Source of the DNA: Bacillus sp. S3
GTDB lineage: Bacteria > Bacillota > Bacilli > Bacillales > Cytobacillaceae
Assembly: GCF_005154805.1 (NCBI RefSeq)
Contig: NZ_CP039727.1
Coordinates: 555,501 to 619,500, forward strand
Length of the DNA stretch: 64,000 nt
Direction of reading: 5' to 3'
Below are positions 1-8,606 of this stretch, piece after piece. The stretch's first letter is position 1. Each line of letters starts with the position of its first letter. The notes under the pieces are model-generated. The model was not told the DNA's origin. It made no database searches and was given only the letters and a program-made list of their open reading frames with translations. The position numbers were made by a program, and so were the translations under genes.

Positions 1-112
1 GTGAAGGGGTCAATATTTTTCCAACTGCAATAGGATAAGTTTTTATTAGCCTATTTCCATCAAACAGTTTTAATTGATGCTTCGCCGTCGAGACGTTAAT
101 CCATTGTGCCAT
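1..112 (-). CDS. L,D-transpeptidase (YkuD family), N-terminal fragment cut by window edge
   Basis: Only the first 37 or so codons are present; the gene runs off the left edge. The translated start contains AKHQLKLFDGNRLIKTYPIA followed by VGKILTP. This matches the opening strand of YkuD catalytic domains (in B. subtilis YkuD the equivalent segment also reads KTYPIAVGKILT), just before the domain turns towards its HxxSxGCxR active site, which is outside the window. YkuD enzymes form 3-3 cross-links in peptidoglycan. The start was chosen at the ATG preceded by GGGAGT; an in-frame ATG five codons upstream would overlap that ribosome site. There is no LysM segment before the domain here, unlike YkuD itself. 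Confidence 0.7.
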   Translation of the reverse strand, partial: MAQWINVSTAKHQLKLFDGNRLIKTYPIAVGKILTPS

Positions 113-262
113 GAAAACAACTCCCATTTTTTGAATAGTGTATGAAATAAAATAGGTATTTGTGATACACAAGTAATGAAAAAGGGAGTTAAAAGGCTTA
201 ATGAACAAATCCTTTCACCAAAGCCTTTAATTTTCTTTCATAACGGTTCCATCACGCCATAT

Positions 263-300
263 AAAAAAACACATGACAAGAAAAAAGTCATGCGTTTTTT
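263..300 (-). terminator. Rho-independent terminator of the MFS exporter gene
   Basis: On the minus strand an imperfect 8-bp stem (CGCATGAC with GTCATGTG, one mismatch) is followed by a run of seven T. It starts right after the stop codon of the exporter. Confidence 0.6.
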
Positions 301-305
301 GCGAC

Positions 306-1757
306 TCAATGCTGCCGTTCCATTATGATCTTCTCTTGTTTCGCTAATCCCTTTCCAGGCATAAATAAAGTCACAAGTATGGCGATGATCACTAAAATGA
401 CTGTAAACATGTATGCATCACTCGTTCCAAGTATCGAGGAATCAATCAATAGCTGAGATTTTGAATGAACGTGTCCGGAATGGATTAACTCAACGGCATG
501 ACTTTTCGTTCTGGTTGTCATAATAGTGACCACTAGTGCGATTCCAATCGAACCGGCTACTTGGCGGACGGTGTTGGATACGGCTGAACCGTGGGAATGC
601 AGGTGTTTCGGAAGGGCATTCAGTCCGGCAGTCGTAATAGGCATCGTAATGAAAGACATGCCAATCCGCAAGATGATGGTCCGAATCATCAGATAGTTAT
701 AAGTGGTTGTTTCAGTTAAATCGGTAACCCCCCATGATGCGGCGATAATAAAGACTAGACCGATTATCGCCAGCGGTTTTACGCCGAATTTATCGAATAA
801 ACGGCCGGATACAGGAGACATGAGAGCATTGATTAAGGCACCAGGCAGTAACAATAATCCCGTTTCAAGGACTGTATATCCTCTGCTTGACTGTAGGTAG
901 ATAGGTAGTAAAATCATATCCGCATACATGACCATCGTCACCAAAATATTCACGATGGTTGTCATCGTGAACACTCTGTCTTTGAAGACTTGTAAATTTA
1001 ACAGAGGATCGTTTGAAGTCAGCTGACGCCTGCAGAATAGTAGTAGAAAAAGAACACCGACAGCTAGGCAGGTCAACACCAATGCGCTTCCCCAGCCTTT
1101 ATCACCTGCATTACTAAACCCATAAAGTACCGCGCCAAACCCTATGGTGGAGAGAATAATACTGTTGATATCAAGTTTTGGTTTGGATGTTTCTGATACA
1201 TTGACTAGATATTTAAATGCTAAAGCAATTACGATGGCGACAAGCGGGAACATGCCGATAAATAACCATCGCCATGAAAAATGCTCGATAATGAATCCTG
1301 CCAAGGTCGGCCCAATCGCTGGTGCGAAAATCATTACGAGTCCGAGCATTCCCATTGCCGTTCCCCGGTTTTCCGCAGGAAACACTACAAGGGTTACCAT
1401 CATCAAAAGAGGCATAATAATACCTGCACCTGCAGCTTGAATCAGCCGGCCTGTTAATAATAGAGCGAAGTTCGGGGCAATGGCGTTGAGGAAAGTGCCC
1501 GCCAACAGTAAAACCATCGAACTGATAAAAAGCTGCCTTGTTGTAAAGCGCTGCATTAAAAAGGCTGTTACCGGAATTAAAATCCCATTCACCAGCATAA
1601 AACCTGTTGACAGCCATTGAATGGTTGTGGCAGAAACCTCAAATTCTTTCATCAAATCTGGTAAAGCCACATTTAGTATCGTTTGATTCAGAACAGATAG
1701 AAATGAACCTAATAGTAAGATGAAAAGAAGAAGCCCTTTTTTTATTGGTTGATTCAT
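306..1757 (-). CDS. MFS multidrug exporter, DHA2 (EmrB/LmrB) family
   Basis: A 483-residue, very hydrophobic protein with the profile of the 14-helix drug:proton antiporters of the DHA2 branch. The first helix carries the family signature LNQTILNVALPDL (about residues 23-35). Motif B appears as GRLIQAAGAG (103-112), and antiporter motif C as GPTLAGFI (149-156) followed by SWRWLF. It should export lipophilic drugs or antibiotics across the membrane using the proton gradient. The ATG has AAAGGAAC upstream. It diverges from a TetR-type gene with inverted repeats between them, the arrangement of lmrB/lmrA in B. subtilis, so local repression relieved by a substrate is likely. The substrate cannot be told from sequence. 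Confidence 0.88.
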   Translation of the reverse strand: MNQPIKKGLLLFILLLGSFLSVLNQTILNVALPDLMKEFEVSATTIQWLSTGFMLVNGILIPVTAFLMQRFTTRQLFISSMVLLLAGTFLNAIAPNFALLLTGRLIQAAGAGIIMPLLMMVTLVVFPAENRGTAMGMLGLVMIFAPAIGPTLAGFIIEHFSWRWLFIGMFPLVAIVIALAFKYLVNVSETSKPKLDINSIILSTIGFGAVLYGFSNAGDKGWGSALVLTCLAVGVLFLLLFCRRQLTSNDPLLNLQVFKDRVFTMTTIVNILVTMVMYADMILLPIYLQSSRGYTVLETGLLLLPGALINALMSPVSGRLFDKFGVKPLAIIGLVFIIAASWGVTDLTETTTYNYLMIRTIILRIGMSFITMPITTAGLNALPKHLHSHGSAVSNTVRQVAGSIGIALVVTIMTTRTKSHAVELIHSGHVHSKSQLLIDSSILGTSDAYMFTVILVIIAILVTLFMPGKGLAKQEKIIMERQH

Positions 1758-1788
1758 AATTGATTCATGTTCCTTTCATATTTTACTT

Positions 1789-1898
1789 AATTGACATTGA
1801 GTCTATTAATTGATAACGTGTCAATGAATAAAATACTATCATGAGAATAAGGATAAATGCCATTTACACTTTTAAGTTAAGTGTCAACTAATTGACAC
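1789..1898. promoter_or_regulatory. Divergent promoter region with TetR-type operators
   Basis: A perfect dyad GTGTCAACTAATTGACAC (1881-1898) precedes the TetR gene. A second pair of the same half-sites, TTGACA (1791-1796) and TGTCAA (1819-1824), lies on the exporter side; TGTCAA read on the minus strand is a consensus -35. The shared half-site suggests that one repressor covers both genes. Which -10 elements are used is not clear. Confidence 0.6.
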
Positions 1899-1951
1899 AT
1901 AGATAAATGTATGTCGAGAAAGTCAGGAATTATAGACGAAGGGCTGATAAG

Positions 1952-2518
1952 ATGTCTAAGAAAGAAAAGTTGAAGGTGGATCCTCGAATCAAACGAACAA
2001 AGAAAATGTTTAAGGAAGCGATTGTTTCATTGATTCAAGAAAATGTGGATATAGGCAAATTAACGGTCCAAAATATTGCTGACCGAGCCGAATTAAACAG
2101 AGCAACTTTCTACTTACACTATCATGATATCAATGATCTAATGGAACAGATGATAGATGAAGTATTTGAAGATTTGAATAAGACGATGAAATCTCCGCCA
2201 GGGGCTCATCAGACATTGAAAGGATCTCAAACACCACCTGCTAGGCTGGTCTCTCTTCTTGAGCATTTTTATCGTAACGCCAAGCTCTACAATGTGATGC
2301 TCGAAAATAAGGATTTCCGCAAAAGGGTGTTCGGGATATTGTTAGATATCGTCACAATTTCGGAAGAGAATAGAAAAGAGAAAGGGAAGTCGTTCCAATT
2401 GCCCAAAGAGATTCTAGTTTCCTCGTCCCTTGGCATCATAACGTGGTGGATACAAGAAGGGACGCCATACAGCCCGAGTTACTTAGCAGAGCTTATCATA
2501 CATAGGTTCAACTATTGA
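1952..2518 (+). CDS. TetR/AcrR-family repressor of the adjacent exporter
   Basis: A 188-residue regulator. The N-terminal helix-turn-helix is clear: LTVQNIADRAELNRATFYLH followed by YHDINDLMEQ, typical of TetR proteins (ATFYxHYxxKxxL pattern). The C-terminal half is helical and should be the ligand and dimer domain. An earlier in-frame ATG at 1907 would add 15 basic residues. I chose 1952 because AAGGG lies 8 bases before it and because the earlier start sits almost on the operator dyad. Its position next to and divergent from an LmrB-like exporter argues that it represses that gene and itself. The inducer is unknown. Confidence 0.85.
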   Translation: MSKKEKLKVDPRIKRTKKMFKEAIVSLIQENVDIGKLTVQNIADRAELNRATFYLHYHDINDLMEQMIDEVFEDLNKTMKSPPGAHQTLKGSQTPPARLVSLLEHFYRNAKLYNVMLENKDFRKRVFGILLDIVTISEENRKEKGKSFQLPKEILVSSSLGIITWWIQEGTPYSPSYLAELIIHRFNY

Positions 2519-2583
2519 AATGGTTAAATATAGGTACCTTAGGAAAGGAAATTCATAATTTTTAAAAGGAATAAAAAATTTAA

Positions 2584-2612
2584 TTGGCACTCTAGCCGCC
2601 GGAAGGTTTATA
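2584..2612 (+). promoter_or_regulatory. Sigma-A-like promoter of the aminotransferase gene
   Basis: TTGGCA at 2584-2589, a 17-bp spacer and TTTATA at 2607-2612. A GGAGGA ribosome site follows 6-7 bases before the ATG at 2650. Confidence 0.5.
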
Positions 2613-2649
2613 GTATTTTTATATACTTTAAATCGTCTGGAGGAAGAAC

Positions 2650-3840
2650 ATGATTGCGCAAAAATATAAGAACATGTTAGCGGGGAAATCGGTCATCCGG
2701 GAGCTGTCTGAGTTTGCCGCAGAACGCGGGAAAGAAATCGGATATGAGAATGTATTTGATTATAGTTTAGGAAATCCGTCCGTTCCTGTTCCAAAAGAAT
2801 TTACTCAGGTAATGATGGATCTCCTGTCCAGTAAAAGTCCCGCAGAGCTCCACGGATACAGTCCAAGTTTAGGCATACCATCGGTCAGGAAAAAAATTGC
2901 TCACTCATTGAACCGGCGGTTTGATATGAATTATACGGAAAACCACATTTTTATGACGACAGGGGCTGCCGGTGCGATCGCTCATGCCGTACGCTGCGTA
3001 ACGGAACCTGGAGACGAAGTGCTGACATTTGCTCCATTTTTCCCTGAATATCATCCATATATTGATTTAACAGGGGCCGTACTGAAAGTGGTTCCTCCCA
3101 ATACAGAAGATTCTCAGATTAACTTTACTTTATTTGAAGAAATGCTTTCGGAGAAGGTGGCTGCCGTATTAATTAATTCTCCCAACAATCCATCGGGGGT
3201 TGTTTATTCTGCAGAGACCATTCAAAAACTGGCCGAGCTTCTTCGTATAAAGGAGCAGGAATACGGGCACGAAATTTTTATTATTTCCGATGAACCTTAC
3301 AGAGAGATTTTATTTGAAGGGGCAGATTCCATTTATGTGTCTAATTATTATGACAACACACTGTCCTGTTACTCCTATTCTAAATCTCTTTCACTGCCGG
3401 GCGAACGGATTGGCTATATTGCAGTAAATCCTTCGTGCGTAGATTCAGACTTGATTGTCAGCATGTGCGGACAGATTTCCAGAGGCATCGGCCACAACTG
3501 CCCGCCTTCCCTGATTCAGCTTGCTGTGGCGGAAGTGGTGGATATGACGGCCGATATGTCTGTCTATGAAACCAATATGAACTTACTTTATGACAAATTA
3601 ATCGAATTGGGATTTTCCGTTGTAAAACCCGACGGAACCTTTTATATTTTTCCAAAGGCACTGGAGGAAGATGCCAATGTCTTCTGCAAGAAGGCCTTAA
3701 AATATGATTTGATTCTGGTCCCAGGTGACACGTTCGGATGTCCGGGCTATTTCCGAATGGCTTATTGCATTGACACTGAAAAAGTGGAACGCTCCCTGCA
3801 AGCATTGGAAAAATTCGTAATGACTGAGTACGGAGAATAG
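2650..3840 (+). CDS. Pyridoxal-phosphate aminotransferase, class I/II fold
   Basis: A 396-residue cytosolic fold-type I aminotransferase. Key residues are in place: NSPNNPSG (176-182, phosphate and carboxylate binding), Asp214 in SDEPYREI (pairs with the pyridine nitrogen) and the Schiff-base Lys245 in SYSKSLSLPGERIG. The opening GNPSVPVP is the usual substrate-lid motif of this class. It transfers an amino group from an amino acid to a 2-oxo acid, but the amino-acid specificity cannot be read from sequence. It is a single-gene transcription unit with its own promoter and a strong terminator. GC content resembles its neighbours. Confidence 0.85.
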   Translation: MIAQKYKNMLAGKSVIRELSEFAAERGKEIGYENVFDYSLGNPSVPVPKEFTQVMMDLLSSKSPAELHGYSPSLGIPSVRKKIAHSLNRRFDMNYTENHIFMTTGAAGAIAHAVRCVTEPGDEVLTFAPFFPEYHPYIDLTGAVLKVVPPNTEDSQINFTLFEEMLSEKVAAVLINSPNNPSGVVYSAETIQKLAELLRIKEQEYGHEIFIISDEPYREILFEGADSIYVSNYYDNTLSCYSYSKSLSLPGERIGYIAVNPSCVDSDLIVSMCGQISRGIGHNCPPSLIQLAVAEVVDMTADMSVYETNMNLLYDKLIELGFSVVKPDGTFYIFPKALEEDANVFCKKALKYDLILVPGDTFGCPGYFRMAYCIDTEKVERSLQALEKFVMTEYGE

Positions 3841-3850
3841 AGAACAAAAA

Positions 3851-3878
3851 AATGCTTCAGCCAGCTGAAGCATTTTTT
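3851..3878 (+). terminator. Rho-independent terminator, probably bidirectional
   Basis: Perfect 10-bp stem AATGCTTCAG / CTGAAGCATT with loop CCAG, six T after it and an A-run before it. It separates the aminotransferase from the convergent azlD gene. Confidence 0.85.
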
Positions 3879-3905
3879 CATTGAGTCTTATTAAAGGGGA
3901 CCCAT

Positions 3906-4232
3906 TTAAAACGCAAAACGTAATACCATTAAGGAAAGGATTCCAGCTACAACAGTACCTAATAAACTGCGTGTTACAATGGCTATAATAAAAGCAGGTA
4001 ACGCGGCGATTAGTTCAAGATTATTTTGCAAAGGTGCCAGTCTTCCGTTGGGCAGCAGCAATTCTTGCCCCACTAATGCTGCCATAACAGCAATGGGGAC
4101 GTAGCTCAACCAGCGCATGGCCCATTCTGGCAGTTCAACACGACTTAAGATAGCAATGGGGAGCACTCTTGGAATGAAAGTTACAAGGGCTGAGCCTAAG
4201 ATAATTAAAAAAATGGACCATCTTACTTCCAT
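3906..4232 (-). CDS. azlD: AzlD-type branched-chain amino acid exporter small subunit
   Basis: A 108-residue membrane protein with about four hydrophobic segments. It has the family features PRVLPIAIL near the N-terminus and WLSYVPIAVMAALVGQELL in the middle. AzlD proteins pair with AzlC to export branched-chain amino acids and analogues such as azaleucine. The start codon overlaps the end of azlC by 10 bases, implying translational coupling. The regulatory gene next door is of a different class from B. subtilis AzlB. Confidence 0.85.
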   Translation of the reverse strand: MEVRWSIFLIILGSALVTFIPRVLPIAILSRVELPEWAMRWLSYVPIAVMAALVGQELLLPNGRLAPLQNNLELIAALPAFIIAIVTRSLLGTVVAGILSLMVLRFAF

Positions 4233-4942
4233 TTTTCCACCACCATTCCAAGGCTAGCGGCAATGATTGTCGCCACAATAATACCCACACTTCCGGATGT
4301 CACTAAACTTACCCCTACAACAATGGCAACAGCACTAAGTGCAACAAGAATATCTTTCATCAATTTTCTTCGGCTGGCCAATTGTAGGACAAGAAGGCCA
4401 ATAAACATTCCCGGCAATGCAAAATCAAGACCGAATTTTTCCGGATCCGAAATCCATTCTCCGAAAAAGGCTCCTGCAATATTGGCAATGAACCAATTTA
4501 AATAAGCAGTTATATTTAGGCCATACATCCATTTTTCGCTGAGCCATTTCTTGCTTGCTGCTTCGTTCATTGCTACACCAAATGTTTCATCTGTAAGTAA
4601 GGAACCGATTAATACATTCTTGAAGGGTGTAAGATGACGGAAATACGGCGATATTGCCGCACTCATTAAAAGATGGCGCAGGTTAACAAAGAAAATAGTA
4701 AAGATAATCGCCAGAGTGGGACTGTTAGCCCCAATCATCGCGGCAGCAATAAATTGACCAGAACCTGCGTATAAAAGCAAGGATATTAGTCCAATTTCAA
4801 CAATCGAAAGTCCTGCTGTTTTTTCCACAACTCCTGCCGCAAATCCAATACTTAAGTAACCAAGTACAGTGGGCAGGCAATCCCGTACACCGGCAAGGAA
4901 GCTGCTTTCTTCCCGCAAAAAGGTGTTCTCACTTATGTTCAT
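4223..4942 (-). CDS. azlC: AzlC-family branched-chain amino acid exporter large subunit
   Basis: A 239-residue integral membrane protein with the AzlC signature near the N-terminus (DCLPTVLGYLSIGFAAGVV) and LYAGSGQFIAAAMIGA in the second helix pair. Together with AzlD it should export branched-chain amino acids or related compounds. It starts a two-gene operon divergent from a MocR-type regulator; the spacer holds repeated ATTGTAT elements. That spacing makes the MocR protein the likely regulator. Confidence is high for the family, lower for the transported molecule. Confidence 0.87.
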   Translation of the reverse strand: MNISENTFLREESSFLAGVRDCLPTVLGYLSIGFAAGVVEKTAGLSIVEIGLISLLLYAGSGQFIAAAMIGANSPTLAIIFTIFFVNLRHLLMSAAISPYFRHLTPFKNVLIGSLLTDETFGVAMNEAASKKWLSEKWMYGLNITAYLNWFIANIAGAFFGEWISDPEKFGLDFALPGMFIGLLVLQLASRRKLMKDILVALSAVAIVVGVSLVTSGSVGIIVATIIAASLGMVVEKWK

Positions 4943-4998
4943 TCTCCCTCACCCACTTTTTCAGAGTAATTTGTATATAAATTAACATTACCATCCTC

Positions 4999-5037
4999 AT
5001 TGTATGGCTTCAATGATATAATTGTATGCAATACAAT
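4999..5037. promoter_or_regulatory. MocR-type operator and promoter between azlC and the regulator
   Basis: ATTGTATG occurs as a direct repeat at 4999-5006 and 5021-5028, 22 bp apart (two helical turns). The second copy is half of a perfect dyad ATTGTATGCAATACAAT (5021-5037). A TATAAT at 5017-5022 overlaps it, with no good -35 box. MocR regulators such as GabR and PdxR commonly bind direct repeats about two turns apart and activate promoters with weak -35 boxes. Confidence 0.55.
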
Positions 5038-5056
5038 TTTCCGAGGAGGGTGTTAT

Positions 5057-6433
5057 ATGCCAGTTAATTCATTTGAAAATTATCCTATGACGTGGAAGCC
5101 GGATAAAACACAGCTTGTCCCTCCATTATATCGGTCAATTGCTAGCTTGCTGGAATATGATATTCTCAATGGCTTTCTCGCACCCAATACGAGACTTCCT
5201 CCTCAACGGGAATTAGCAGATTATCTCGATATTAACCTCAGCACTGTTACTAGGGCATTTAAAATATGCGAAGTGAAAGGGTTAATCTATGCTGTTACCG
5301 GAAGGGGAACCTTTGTTACTCCCAATATAAAAAATGCTATTTTCATGGCAGACAGTGAAGAGAATAAGAATTATATAGAGATGGGAATCATCAAGCCCCT
5401 TGACAGCTCAACCCCATTTGTCGCCAAAGCGATTAAAAGCATTGCCTCCAAAGATTATTTGGAAAATTTATTAGATTACAGACACCCGTTGGGAATGCCT
5501 TATCATCGAATGGCAGCTAAAAAGTGGATGCAATGTTTTAACATGGATGTACCTATTGAAAATATTGCGATCACTTCAGGAGGGCAAAATTCGTTTTCGC
5601 TGATTCTGATGGCCTTGTTTCATCCAGGAGATAAAATAGCGGTGGATATATATACGTATCCAAATTTTATTGAACTGGCAAAAATGTTGAATATCCAATT
5701 AATCCCTATAGAGGGGGATGAGTCAGGCATCAAGCCTGATAGATTAGATGCTGTCTGCAGAACAAATCCATTGCAGGGAATTTATTTGAGTCCTTCCTGC
5801 AATAATCCTACTGCTGTCACAATGAATATGAATCGCAGAAAGGAAATAGCAGAGATCATCAATAAACATGGGCTTATCTTAATAGAGGATGATGTATACT
5901 CTTTCCTGGCACCAAATGGCTATTTCCCAATTTCCCATTTTGTGCGGGACAGGTTTGTTTATATCCTTAGTATTGCTAAATCACTCAGCTCTGGTATTCG
6001 GGTTGCATTTATTGCTTATGCCAATCAGTTTGTTGAAAAAATTACGTATGGAATTTTCAATCTCAACGTAAAAACATCTGCATTAAATGCAGAAATTATA
6101 ACAGAGTTAATTAATACAGGGGATGCAGAACAAATCATTAAGAAAAAGAGGGAAATGTCACAAGAACGGAACCGGATTTATGAGAAATATTTTCAAATCG
6201 ATCATTCAAGCGAAAATCCTATTAGTTTTTTTCGCTGGTTACCATTGCATAAGGAATGGCAGCTCAACCAGTTTGAGCATATTGCTTTAACTCGGGGTAT
6301 CCTTGTATATCATTCACATCGTTTCTTGGTCAAAAAAGCTGAATCTCCCCAATTCGTTCGTATTTCACTAACATCGCCTAAGGACTCCGATGAATTGGAG
6401 AAAGGCCTTAGCATCCTAAAAGATTTCTGCTAG
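5057..6433 (+). CDS. MocR-type regulator: GntR winged helix fused to an aminotransferase fold
   Basis: A 458-residue protein. The first ~80 residues form a GntR/WHTH domain (LPPQRELADYLDINLSTVTR then AFKICEVKGLIYAVTGRGTF). The rest is a fold-type I PLP domain with SPSCNNPTAVTMNMNRR, IEDDVYSFLAP and the PLP lysine in ILSIAKSLSSGIRV. MocR proteins use PLP plus an amino compound as the effector. The longer reading frame from 5000 was rejected because its start lies inside the operator; ATG 5057 has GGAGGG 8 bases ahead. It diverges from azlCD, so it probably controls amino-acid export. Confidence 0.85.
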   Translation: MPVNSFENYPMTWKPDKTQLVPPLYRSIASLLEYDILNGFLAPNTRLPPQRELADYLDINLSTVTRAFKICEVKGLIYAVTGRGTFVTPNIKNAIFMADSEENKNYIEMGIIKPLDSSTPFVAKAIKSIASKDYLENLLDYRHPLGMPYHRMAAKKWMQCFNMDVPIENIAITSGGQNSFSLILMALFHPGDKIAVDIYTYPNFIELAKMLNIQLIPIEGDESGIKPDRLDAVCRTNPLQGIYLSPSCNNPTAVTMNMNRRKEIAEIINKHGLILIEDDVYSFLAPNGYFPISHFVRDRFVYILSIAKSLSSGIRVAFIAYANQFVEKITYGIFNLNVKTSALNAEIITELINTGDAEQIIKKKREMSQERNRIYEKYFQIDHSSENPISFFRWLPLHKEWQLNQFEHIALTRGILVYHSHRFLVKKAESPQFVRISLTSPKDSDELEKGLSILKDFC

Positions 6434-6512
6434 AGAGATTGTATTTTGAATTGGTTACAGGTAAGGTAATCTTAATGTGCAAGACTTCACAACAAGATTA
6501 GAGGGTGGAAAT

Positions 6513-7325
6513 TTGTATAAATTAGTGGCAATCGATGTAGATGGTACGCTGTTTAATGATCGGAAAGAAATCACGAAGGAAGTAAATGAGGCAATTCAAG
6601 CCGCAAAAGGAAACGGTGTAAAGATCGTTATTACTACCGGGAGGCCAATAGTCGGGGCTCAGCCTATTATTGAGGAATTGAAATTAACGGATGAAGATGA
6701 ATATGTGATTACCTTTAATGGTGCACTTGTGCAAAATACCCATACGAATGAAGTTGTTTCTGAAATTTCCTTATCATATCAAGATTTAAAGGTGCTGTAT
6801 GGATTGAGTTTACAGCTTGATTCACCGATGCATTTTTTTGATTCGAAAAATGTCTATACACCGAATAAAGACATTAGCCCTTACACTGTTCATGAATCTC
6901 ATCTCAATCAAATTCCTCTTCATTATCGGACGATTGAGGAAATACCCGAAGATTTTTTGCTCCCAAAGGTTATGTTTATTGATGAACCAGAACGTTTAGA
7001 TAAAATCATTGATGCTATACCAAATTCCTTCAAGGAAAACTATACGATGGTCAAAAGCACCCCTTTCTTTTTAGAAATCCTTCACCCAAGCGTCAGTAAA
7101 GGGAATGCAGTTAAACAACTTGCAGAGAAACTAGGCATTAAACGGGAAGAAGTGATTTGCATCGGTGATGGTGAAAATGATTTAAGTATGGTGGAATATG
7201 CAGGCTGCGGCGTAGCAATGGGGAATGCAGTTCCAAGTGTAAAAGCGGCTGCTGAGTTTGAAACATTTTCTAATAATGAAAACGGAGTAGCATATGCCAT
7301 CGAAAAATTGATATTAAACAAATAA
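6513..7325 (+). CDS. Cof-type HAD-superfamily phosphatase
   Basis: A 270-residue cytosolic hydrolase of the Cof/YidA type (HAD subclass IIB). Motif I is AIDVDGTLFND near the N-terminus (catalytic Asp pair), motif II ITTGRP, then Lys in HPSVSKGNAV, and motif IV CIGDGENDLSM. These enzymes dephosphorylate sugar phosphates, PLP or flavin precursors; the substrate is not predictable. A GTG at 6477 would add 12 residues but has no ribosome site. I chose TTG 6513 because GAGGGTGG lies just ahead and homologues begin directly with YKLVAID. It follows the MocR gene by about 80 bases in the same direction and may share its transcript. Confidence 0.82.
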   Translation: MYKLVAIDVDGTLFNDRKEITKEVNEAIQAAKGNGVKIVITTGRPIVGAQPIIEELKLTDEDEYVITFNGALVQNTHTNEVVSEISLSYQDLKVLYGLSLQLDSPMHFFDSKNVYTPNKDISPYTVHESHLNQIPLHYRTIEEIPEDFLLPKVMFIDEPERLDKIIDAIPNSFKENYTMVKSTPFFLEILHPSVSKGNAVKQLAEKLGIKREEVICIGDGENDLSMVEYAGCGVAMGNAVPSVKAAAEFETFSNNENGVAYAIEKLILNK

Positions 7326-7361
7326 TAGAAACTCATATAAGGAGTAATCAATCTGTTAAAG

Positions 7362-7415
7362 AATAAGCCGAAAATAGACAAGATTTTATTCATCTTTATA
7401 TATTTCCGGCTTATT
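7362..7415 (+). terminator. Possible long-loop terminator after the HAD gene
   Basis: AATAAGCCG (7362-7370) pairs with CGGCTTATT (7407-7415) across a 36-base loop and is followed by a short T-rich stretch. The long loop makes it a weak call. Confidence 0.3.
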
Positions 7416-7449
7416 TACATGATAGGAATTATAACCTATCTGTTTTTAG

Positions 7450-8574
7450 TTATTTACCCCAAACACTCTCAGCAATCGTAATCGCGTGTCTGATCTTGTT
7501 CCATTGATCCTCTTCGGTTAAATTGTTTCCTTCCTCCGTACTGGCGAATCCGCATTGAGGGCTTAAGGCTAAGTTTCCTAAAGGAATAGATTGACTTGCT
7601 TCTTTAATTCTTTCTTTAATCGTTTCTGGATCTTCCAGTTCCGGGAATTTAGATGTGATTAACCCTAGTACAACTGTTTGATCGGCTCGATTAAAGCTTT
7701 TTAATGGTTCAAAATCGCCTGAACGCCCGTCATCATATTCCAGGAAGAGTCCATCAACATGTAAATTAGCAAAGATGGCATCAGATATCTGATCGTATCC
7801 GCCGCTTGTGATATAGGTTGAACGGAAGTTTCCACGGCAAATATGCATCGTGATGATCATGTCTTCCGGTTTCTTCGAAATGGCTTCATTTAAACAGCGG
7901 ACTCTTGTATCGATGATATCCGTAACATCCATGTTGAATTTTTCAACGACAGCTTTGATTCGTTCTTCCGAAACAAAATCAATCCACGACGTATCATCGA
8001 GTTGTAAATAACGGCACCCTGCATTATAGAATGCTTGAATCGCTTTTTGGTACGCTGCTACTGTATCATGATAGAACTGCTCGCTGTTCCCTTGGTAATA
8101 TTCATCACCTTGAATTCTTGTAAATAACATATTAGGGCTTGGAATCGAGAACTTAGCCACTTGACTGCCATCGCCATAGCGGTCGACTGCTTGTTTTAAG
8201 AATTTGAAGTGTTCTAACATATAATGATCATTGAAGTCTACTTTACCTGTCACTTTAATGGCCTTATTTTTTGTTTTGGCCCCTTGGAAGTTACTAATAT
8301 ATTCCGTTTCAAACTCTTCGACGCCTTCTAAGCCTGCTAGGAAATCCAAGTGCCACCATGCACGTCTAAACTCGCCATCTGTAATCGATTTAAGGCCAAC
8401 TTCAATTTGTTTTTGGACAAGTTTCTCAATTTCTTGATCCTCTATCGCCTTTAGGGCATCTTTATCGATTTCCCCATTTGCATAAGCCTTTCTTGCTTCT
8501 CTGATTGGTTCTGTTCTTAGAAAACTGCCGACATGATCGGCTTTAAATGGAGCTTTCACAGCTGTTTTTGTCAT
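7450..8574 (-). CDS. Cobalamin-independent methionine synthase family protein (YxjG/YxjH type)
   Basis: A 374-residue protein that begins FKADHVGSFLRTEPIREA and contains TDGEFRRAWWHLDFL and a C-terminal SPQCGFAS. These are features of the single-domain MetE-like YxjG/YxjH proteins, which carry the zinc-binding half of methionine synthase. They are thought to methylate homocysteine or process related thiols in methionine salvage; the methyl donor for this subfamily is not settled. His and Cys ligands are visible in MHICRGNFRS and SPQCGF. Expression is almost certainly under the S-box riboswitch directly upstream, so it should be switched on when S-adenosylmethionine is low. Confidence 0.88.
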   Translation of the reverse strand: MTKTAVKAPFKADHVGSFLRTEPIREARKAYANGEIDKDALKAIEDQEIEKLVQKQIEVGLKSITDGEFRRAWWHLDFLAGLEGVEEFETEYISNFQGAKTKNKAIKVTGKVDFNDHYMLEHFKFLKQAVDRYGDGSQVAKFSIPSPNMLFTRIQGDEYYQGNSEQFYHDTVAAYQKAIQAFYNAGCRYLQLDDTSWIDFVSEERIKAVVEKFNMDVTDIIDTRVRCLNEAISKKPEDMIITMHICRGNFRSTYITSGGYDQISDAIFANLHVDGLFLEYDDGRSGDFEPLKSFNRADQTVVLGLITSKFPELEDPETIKERIKEASQSIPLGNLALSPQCGFASTEEGNNLTEEDQWNKIRHAITIAESVWGK

Positions 8575-8606
8575 GAAGAATTCCTTCTTTCGTAAAAAAT
8601 AAAAAA

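Noticed and set aside
7353..7481. 43-codon hydrophobic frame with ATAAGGAG ahead of a CTG start after the HAD gene
   Set aside because: CTG start, overlap with the 3' end of the methionine synthase-like gene on the other strand, and coincidence with the hairpin arms make a real gene unlikely.
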